A DNA stretch of 64,000 nucleotides from an uncultured Clostridia bacterium (GTDB lineage Bacteria > Bacillota > Clostridia > Christensenellales > Borkfalkiaceae): contig CALVTT010000001.1 in the NCBI GenBank assembly GCA_944363045.1, positions 1-64,000 of the forward strand. The letters are read 5' to 3'. The stretch's first letter is position 1. Every line of letters begins with the position of its first letter. Position numbers and translations under genes: made by a program. Positions 59,132 through 64,000 of this stretch are shown piece by piece. The notes under the pieces were generated by a model. It saw nothing but the letters and a program-made list of their open reading frames with translations, was not told where the DNA came from and did not search any database.

Positions 59132-61381
59132 ATGGATCTCATCATCGTAGAGTCGCCCTCCAAGGCGAAGACTATTTCCAAATACCTCAAGGGCAAGTAC
59201 CGCGTGGACGCTTCGGGCGGCCACATCCGCGACCTGCCGCAAAAGACGCTGGGCGTTGCCGTCGAAAAAAACTTTGAGCCGCGCTACGTCGTCTCGGCGG
59301 GCAAGGAGGAGACGGTCAGGCGCCTCACAGAGGAAGCCAAAAAGGCCGACCGCGTCTATCTCGCGACCGACCCCGACCGCGAGGGCGAGGCCATCTCCTG
59401 GCACTTGCAGACGGTTTTAGGCCTCGATAAGGACGGCGAGAACCGCATCGAGTTCAACGAAATTTCCCCCAAAGCCGTCACAAAGGCCTTGGAATACCCG
59501 CGGAAGATCAACTATAACCTCGTGGACGCCCAGCAGGCGCGCCGCGTCCTCGACCGCCTCGTGGGCTACAAGCTCTCGCCCCTCCTCAACAACAAATTGC
59601 AGAGCGGGCTCTCGGCGGGGCGCGTGCAGTCCGTCGCCCTCCGCCTCGTCGTCGACCGCGAGCGCGAGATCCAAGCCTTCAAACCCGAAGAATATTGGAC
59701 GATCACCGCAGAATTGCAGGACAAGGGCAAGAAATTCTCCCCCTTCAAGGCGGTGCTCGAAAAGTTCAACAATAAAAAGCTCAAAGTGGGCAGCAAGGAG
59801 CAGGCGGACGCCGTCCTTCAAGCGCTCGCGGCGGGGAAATATACCGTCTCCTCCGTCAAAAAGAGCGTGGCGCGCTCGCACGCCCCCGCTCCCTTCACGA
59901 CGAGCACATTGCAGCAGGATGCCTCCAATAAGCTCGGCTACACCGCGCCCGAGACCATGCTGATGGCGCAGCACCTCTATGAGGGCATGGACGTCGAGGG
60001 GGAGGGGCACATCGCCTTCGTCACCTATATCCGTACCGACTCGACGCGCGTTTCCGACGAGGCGCAGGCGGCGGCGCTCTCCTATATCGAGGGGCGCTTC
60101 GGCAAAGAGTACTGCCCCGCAAAGCCCAATCACTACGCCTCCAAGAAGGGGGCGCAGGACGCGCACGAGGCCATCCGTCCCATCGACGTCACCCTCACCC
60201 CCGAGCGCGCCAAGAAGATGCTCGATAAAAAGCACTATCAGGTCTATAAGCTCATCTATGAGCGCTTCATCGCCTCGCAGATGGCGGAAGCCCTCTATGA
60301 CGCGATGCAGATCGTCATCGACAACAGCGGCTATTCCTTCAAGGCGACGGGCAGAAGTTTGAAATTTGCAGGCTATACCGCCGTCTATCAGGAAGTGAAG
60401 AAGGAGGAGGAAGAGGAGGGGAGCGCAAAGCTGCTGCCCCCCCTTGCGGAGGGCGACGCGCTCGACGCGCTCGGCATAAAGCCCGAGCAGAAGTTCACCA
60501 AGCCCCCCATGCGCTATACGGACGCCTCCCTCGTCAAGGCGATGGAGGACAAGGGCATCGGCCGCCCCTCGACGTACGCTTCCATCATCTCCGTCCTCAA
60601 TAAGCGCAAGTATGTGACGAAGGAGGGCAAGTACATGGTGCCCACCGAGATCGCCTACCGCATCACCGATATGCTCTGCAAGTACTTTACCGACATCATG
60701 GACGTCGGCTTCACGGCGGACATGGAGGAAAAGCTCGACGACATCGAGGAGGGCGGCAAAGATTGGCACGAGATCATCTCCGCCTTTTACCCGCCCTTTG
60801 CGGAAAAACTGCGCTATGCCTCGACGGACGGCGATGAAATGACGGATATCCTCTGCGAGAAGTGCGGCCATCCCATGGTGCGCAAGACGGGCAAGTACGG
60901 CAAGTTTTTGGCCTGCTCCAACTATCCCGCCTGCTCGAATATCATTTCCGAGGACACGGCGCCCGTCTCCGATACCCCCTGCCCCAAGTGCGGCGCGATG
61001 ATGATCGTGCGCAGCGGCCGCTTCGGCAAGTTCCTCGCCTGCCCCAATTACCCCAAGTGCAAGTCGACGCTCCCCTTCGGCGAGGAGAAGAAGCGGGAGG
61101 AAAAGCTCGAGGGCACCTGCCCCGTCTGCGGCAAGCCCGCCAAAGTGCTCTATACGCGCACGGGGCGGCTCTACTACGGCTGCAGCGGCTATCCCGCCTG
61201 CAAGTTCATGAGCTGGGACGAGCCCACGGGCGAGAAGTGCCCGCTCTGCGGCGAGGCGATCGTCAAGACCAAGAAGGGCGTTTTGAAGTGCAGCAATAAG
61301 GACTGCTCCTATCAGCCTCCTCAGCCCCAAAAGGGGGAGGCGGGGCAGCAGCCGCCCCGAAAGGGAGAGGGGAAGGCATGA
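59132..61381 (+). CDS. topA: DNA topoisomerase I (type IA)
   Basis: 749 residues, relaxes negative supercoils. TOPRIM domain (LIIVESPSKAKTISKYL, ATDPDREGEAISWHL), catalytic Tyr299 in VTYIRTDSTRVS, and VDAQQARRVLDRLVGYKLSPLL. The C-terminus has four Cys4 zinc ribbons in a row (CEKCGHP, CPKCGAM, CPVCGKP, CPLCGEA with their second CxxxxxC halves) that bind single-stranded DNA. ATG at 59132 after AAGGAG; 4-bp overlap with trmFO. Confidence 0.98.
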   Translation: MDLIIVESPSKAKTISKYLKGKYRVDASGGHIRDLPQKTLGVAVEKNFEPRYVVSAGKEETVRRLTEEAKKADRVYLATDPDREGEAISWHLQTVLGLDKDGENRIEFNEISPKAVTKALEYPRKINYNLVDAQQARRVLDRLVGYKLSPLLNNKLQSGLSAGRVQSVALRLVVDREREIQAFKPEEYWTITAELQDKGKKFSPFKAVLEKFNNKKLKVGSKEQADAVLQALAAGKYTVSSVKKSVARSHAPAPFTTSTLQQDASNKLGYTAPETMLMAQHLYEGMDVEGEGHIAFVTYIRTDSTRVSDEAQAAALSYIEGRFGKEYCPAKPNHYASKKGAQDAHEAIRPIDVTLTPERAKKMLDKKHYQVYKLIYERFIASQMAEALYDAMQIVIDNSGYSFKATGRSLKFAGYTAVYQEVKKEEEEEGSAKLLPPLAEGDALDALGIKPEQKFTKPPMRYTDASLVKAMEDKGIGRPSTYASIISVLNKRKYVTKEGKYMVPTEIAYRITDMLCKYFTDIMDVGFTADMEEKLDDIEEGGKDWHEIISAFYPPFAEKLRYASTDGDEMTDILCEKCGHPMVRKTGKYGKFLACSNYPACSNIISEDTAPVSDTPCPKCGAMMIVRSGRFGKFLACPNYPKCKSTLPFGEEKKREEKLEGTCPVCGKPAKVLYTRTGRLYYGCSGYPACKFMSWDEPTGEKCPLCGEAIVKTKKGVLKCSNKDCSYQPPQPQKGEAGQQPPRKGEGKA

Positions 61382-62682
61382 TCCGCGTCATCGGCGCGGG
61401 GCTCGCGGGCAGCGAAGCGGCTTACTTTTTGGGCAGCCGCGGCGTCGAGGTCGAGCTTGTCGACATGAAGCCGCAAAAATTCACCCCCGCGCACGAGAGC
61501 GAAAATTTCGGCGAGCTCGTCTGCTCCAACTCCTTAAAGAGCGACGATATCCGGGGCAATGCCTGCGGGCTCTTAAAAGAGGAGATGCGGCGTTTAGGCT
61601 CGCTGACGATGGCGGCGGCGGAAATATCCCGCGTGCCGGCGGGCGGGGCGCTCGCCGTCGACAGGGAGAAGTTCTCCGCCTATATCACCCAAAAACTGCG
61701 CGCCTGCCCGCATATCCATATCATTTGCGAGGAAGTGACGGCGCTGCCCGAAAGCGGCATCGTCGCCACCGGACCCTTGACGGGCGGGGCGCTCTACAAG
61801 GACATCGAGCAAAAACTCGGCGCTTCCCTGCACTTTTACGACGCCTCCGCGCCCATCGTGGCGGCGGACAGCATCGACTATTCCCGCACTTTCACGGGCG
61901 ACAGATACGGCAAGGGCACGGGCGATTACATCAACTGCCCACTTACAAAGGAAGAATATGAGGCCTTTTGGGAGGCGCTCACCTCCGCCGAGCGGGCGAA
62001 TTTGCACGACTTTGAAAGGGGGGAGATCTTCGAGGGCTGTATGCCCCTCGAGGTGATGGCATCCCGCGGGAAGGATACGCTGCGCTTCGGCACCTTCAAG
62101 CCCGTGGGGCTCACGGACGGGAGCGGCCTTCGCCCCTATGCCGTCTTGCAGCTGCGCAAGGAGAACGAGGCGGGCACGAGCTATAACCTCGTCGGCTGCC
62201 AGACCAACTTAAAGTTCGGAGAGCAAAGGCGGGTATTTTCCCTCATCCCCGCCCTCGCCCGGGCGGAGTTCGAGCGCTACGGCGTCATGCACCGCAATAC
62301 CTATCTCCCCTCGGACAGGCTCTTGAATGCCGACTTTTCGCTCAAAAGCAACCCAGATCTCTTTTTTGCGGGGCAGATCACGGGCGTCGAGGGGTATGTG
62401 GAGAGCGCCATGAGCGGGCTCTTTGCGGGCATCCACCTCTGGAACAGGCTCCGCGGGCTGCCGCCGCGCGTGCCCGAGGACACCTGCGTTTCGGGTGCGC
62501 TCGCCCGCTATATCTCCACGGAAAATAAGGACTTTCAGCCCATGAATGCCAACTACGGCATCCTCAGGCCAAGCTTTCCCGCCCTGCGGGATAAAAAAGA
62601 AAAGAAGAGACGCCTCGGAGAGCTTGCGCTCGAAGAGATCGAACGCTTCAAAGCGGCGATCTATGGCGAAGGAGGAAATTAA
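61378..62682 (+). CDS. trmFO: Folate-dependent tRNA (uracil-5-)-methyltransferase TrmFO
   Basis: 434 residues, makes T54 in tRNA using methylene-tetrahydrofolate and FADH2. FAD motif VIGAGLAGSEAAYFL, the SENFGELVCSNSLKSDD segment, FAGQITGVEGYVESAMSGLFAGI and the NYGILRP C-terminal motif are diagnostic. The start forms an ATGA overlap with topA; hslV begins directly after its stop. Confidence 0.97.
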   Translation: MIRVIGAGLAGSEAAYFLGSRGVEVELVDMKPQKFTPAHESENFGELVCSNSLKSDDIRGNACGLLKEEMRRLGSLTMAAAEISRVPAGGALAVDREKFSAYITQKLRACPHIHIICEEVTALPESGIVATGPLTGGALYKDIEQKLGASLHFYDASAPIVAADSIDYSRTFTGDRYGKGTGDYINCPLTKEEYEAFWEALTSAERANLHDFERGEIFEGCMPLEVMASRGKDTLRFGTFKPVGLTDGSGLRPYAVLQLRKENEAGTSYNLVGCQTNLKFGEQRRVFSLIPALARAEFERYGVMHRNTYLPSDRLLNADFSLKSNPDLFFAGQITGVEGYVESAMSGLFAGIHLWNRLRGLPPRVPEDTCVSGALARYISTENKDFQPMNANYGILRPSFPALRDKKEKKRRLGELALEEIERFKAAIYGEGGN

Positions 62683-63216
62683 ATGGAATTTCGCGGAACG
62701 ACCATCTGCGCCGTCAAACGGGACGGCGTCACGGCCATCGCGGGGGACGGACAGGTCACCCTGGGCGAGTCGGTCGTGTTCAAAAATACGGCGGTCAAGG
62801 TGCGCCGCATCTACGGCGGCAAGGTCATTTTGGGCTTTGCGGGCTCGGTGACGGACGCCTTCTCCCTTTCGGAGCGCTTTGAGGGGATGCTCAACAAATT
62901 TGCGGGCAATCTCATGCGCTCGGCGGTGGAGCTTGCAGACCTTTGGCGCAGCGATAAGATCGGAAGAAAGCTCGACGCCATGATGATCACGGCGGATAAG
63001 GATACCCTTCTCATTCTGTCGGGCACGGGCGAAGTCATCGAGCCCGACGAGGGCATCTGCGCCATCGGCTCGGGCGGCAACTATGCGCTCGCCGCGGCAC
63101 GCGCCCTTGCCCAGAACACCGATTTTTCCGCCGAGGAGATCGCGCGCAAGGCGCTGAAAATTGCCAGCGAAATTTGTGTATATACGAACGACCATATAAT
63201 TTGTGAGACGGTGTAA
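62683..63216 (+). CDS. hslV: HslV (ClpQ) peptidase subunit
   Basis: 177 residues, proteolytic core of the HslUV chaperone-protease. The N-terminus [15 protein letters not shown] shows a short propeptide with Thr6 as the expected N-terminal nucleophile after processing (Bacillus ClpQ uses Ser instead). [20 protein letters not shown] and [18 protein letters not shown] are typical. Starts one base after the trmFO stop. Confidence 0.97.
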   Translation: MEFRGTTICAVKRDGVTAIAGDGQVTLGESVVFKNTAVKVRRIYGGKVILGFAGSVTDAFSLSERFEGMLNKFAGNLMRSAVELADLWRSDKIGRKLDAMMITADKDTLLILSGTGEVIEPDEGICAIGSGGNYALAAARALAQNTDFSAEEIARKALKIASEICVYTNDHIICETV

Positions 63217-63228
63217 GGAGGAACAAAC

Positions 63229-64000
63229 ATGGATCTTTCTCCCAAACAGATCGTAAACGAACTCAATAAGCACATCGTGGGGCAGGACGAAGCCAAAAAG
63301 GCGGTCGCCATCGCCCTTCGCAACCGCTACCGCCGCTCGCAACTCTCCCCCGAGATGCGCGAGGAGATCACGCCCAAGAACATCATCATGAAGGGTCCCA
63401 CGGGCGTGGGCAAGACGGAGATCGCAAGAAGGCTCGCAAAGCTCGTCAAGGCCCCCTTCATCAAGGTGGAGGCCACCAAGTACACCGAAGTCGGCTATGT
63501 CGGCAAGGACGTCGAGGGCATGGTGCGCGACCTTGTGGAGAGCGCCGTGCGCCTTGTCAAGGACGAAAAGGCGGCGGAAGTGTCCGTCAAAGCCACGGCG
63601 GCTGCCGAACAGCGCGTCGTCAAAATTTTGGCGGAATTCAAAAAGGCCGACCGCGGCGAGACCCCGCGCGAAGTGTTTGAAGCCAACCTTCTCGACTCCC
63701 TCAGAAAGGGCGTCTTCAACGACCTCGTGGTCGAGGCGGACGTAAGAGACGAGCCCAAGACGATGGAGCTCGTGCCGGGCGGTGCCGCCATCAACTTGGG
63801 CTCCATCTTCGGCGAGATGCTGCCGCCCAAAAAGAAGCGCCGCAAGATCGCCGTCAAGGAACTTTTGAAGCTCTTCCTCGCCGAGGAGAGCGATAAGCTC
63901 ATCGACAACGACGCCGTCGAGGAGGAGGCGGTGCGCCGCGCCGAGAACGACGGCATCATCTTCATCGACGAGATCGATAAGATCGCCGCCAAGGGCAACA
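63229..64000 (+). CDS. hslU: HslU (ClpY) ATPase subunit, N-terminal part
   Basis: AAA+ unfoldase that feeds substrates to HslV. The first 257 residues are present; the gene runs past the window edge. VNELNKHIVGQDEAKKAVAIALRNRYRR, Walker A KGPTGVGKTEIARRLAKL, and Walker B IIFIDEIDKIAAK near the edge are all clear, with the intermediate (I) domain between about 110 and 230. The ATG follows AAGGAGG; twelve bases after hslV. Confidence 0.97.
   Translation, partial: MDLSPKQIVNELNKHIVGQDEAKKAVAIALRNRYRRSQLSPEMREEITPKNIIMKGPTGVGKTEIARRLAKLVKAPFIKVEATKYTEVGYVGKDVEGMVRDLVESAVRLVKDEKAAEVSVKATAAAEQRVVKILAEFKKADRGETPREVFEANLLDSLRKGVFNDLVVEADVRDEPKTMELVPGGAAINLGSIFGEMLPPKKKRRKIAVKELLKLFLAEESDKLIDNDAVEEEAVRRAENDGIIFIDEIDKIAAKGN

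Overview
The window looks like the chromosome of a GC-rich, anaerobic, spore-lineage Firmicute (Bacillota, class Clostridia; an uncultured gut lineage such as Christensenellales is my guess, not shown). Reasons: a V-type ATPase operon in Na+-type order, sporulation genes yqfC/yqfD, the Gram-positive order phoH-pgpH-ybeY-era-yqzL-recO, rpsB-tsf-pyrH-frr-uppS-cdsA-dxr-rseP and comM-dprA-topA-trmFO-hslV-hslU, flavodiiron protein plus rubredoxin, a VanW protein, lipoproteins, and strong Shine-Dalgarno sites and TTGACA/TATAAT promoters. There are no tRNA or rRNA genes, transposases, phage genes or CRISPR arrays.

Layout. 1-4.7 kb: 3' end of gap, then two paralogous leucine-rich-repeat surface proteins flanking a small XRE regulator with tandem operators and a candidate divergent small RNA. 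4.8-10.8 kb: sporulation and RNA/GTPase cluster through recO. 10.9-16.2 kb: DUF3737 beta-helix protein, fba (reverse), and a 1034-residue surface protein with a repeated LDGYGG motif. 16.4-20.9 kb: trpS, a DUF5685 / J-like / membrane protein trio, rlmD-type methyltransferase. 21.1-30.0 kb: nine-gene V-ATPase operon interrupted by a 257-bp MITE-like element. 30.1-34.8 kb: fprA, rubredoxin, lon, engB. 34.8-35.8 kb: a mostly non-coding stretch and a membrane-bound XRE protein. 35.8-44.6 kb: translation, UMP, isoprenoid and phospholipid cluster, broken after tsf by about 800 bp of repeats. 44.7-46.1 kb: reverse thiT with a TPP riboswitch. 46.2-50.5 kb: yfbR-like, then reverse GNAT-mnmG-dnaA. 50.6-53.8 kb: recF-PHP-vanW unit, rplS. 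54-56 kb: GT-C-like membrane protein. 56.1-64 kb: comM, repeat region, dprA-topA-trmFO-hslV-hslU (cut by the window edge).

Most genes are housekeeping and densely packed, with many 4-8 bp ATGA-type overlaps. The less ordinary content is non-coding: (1) a structured repeat family found just after tsf and just after comM, whose two copies differ by compensatory changes in helices; (2) an inverted-repeat element inserted at the stop codon of V-ATPase subunit C; (3) the XRE/operator/small RNA locus near 2.4 kb; (4) several transcription units whose -10 box lies 6-7 nt before the start codon with no ribosome binding site, so probably leaderless. Protein oddities include a PgpH without its extracellular sensor domain, a J-domain protein without HPD, a ThiT with a doubled membrane region, and a probable AUU start in phoH. 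All assignments come from reading the sequence; no database search was run.
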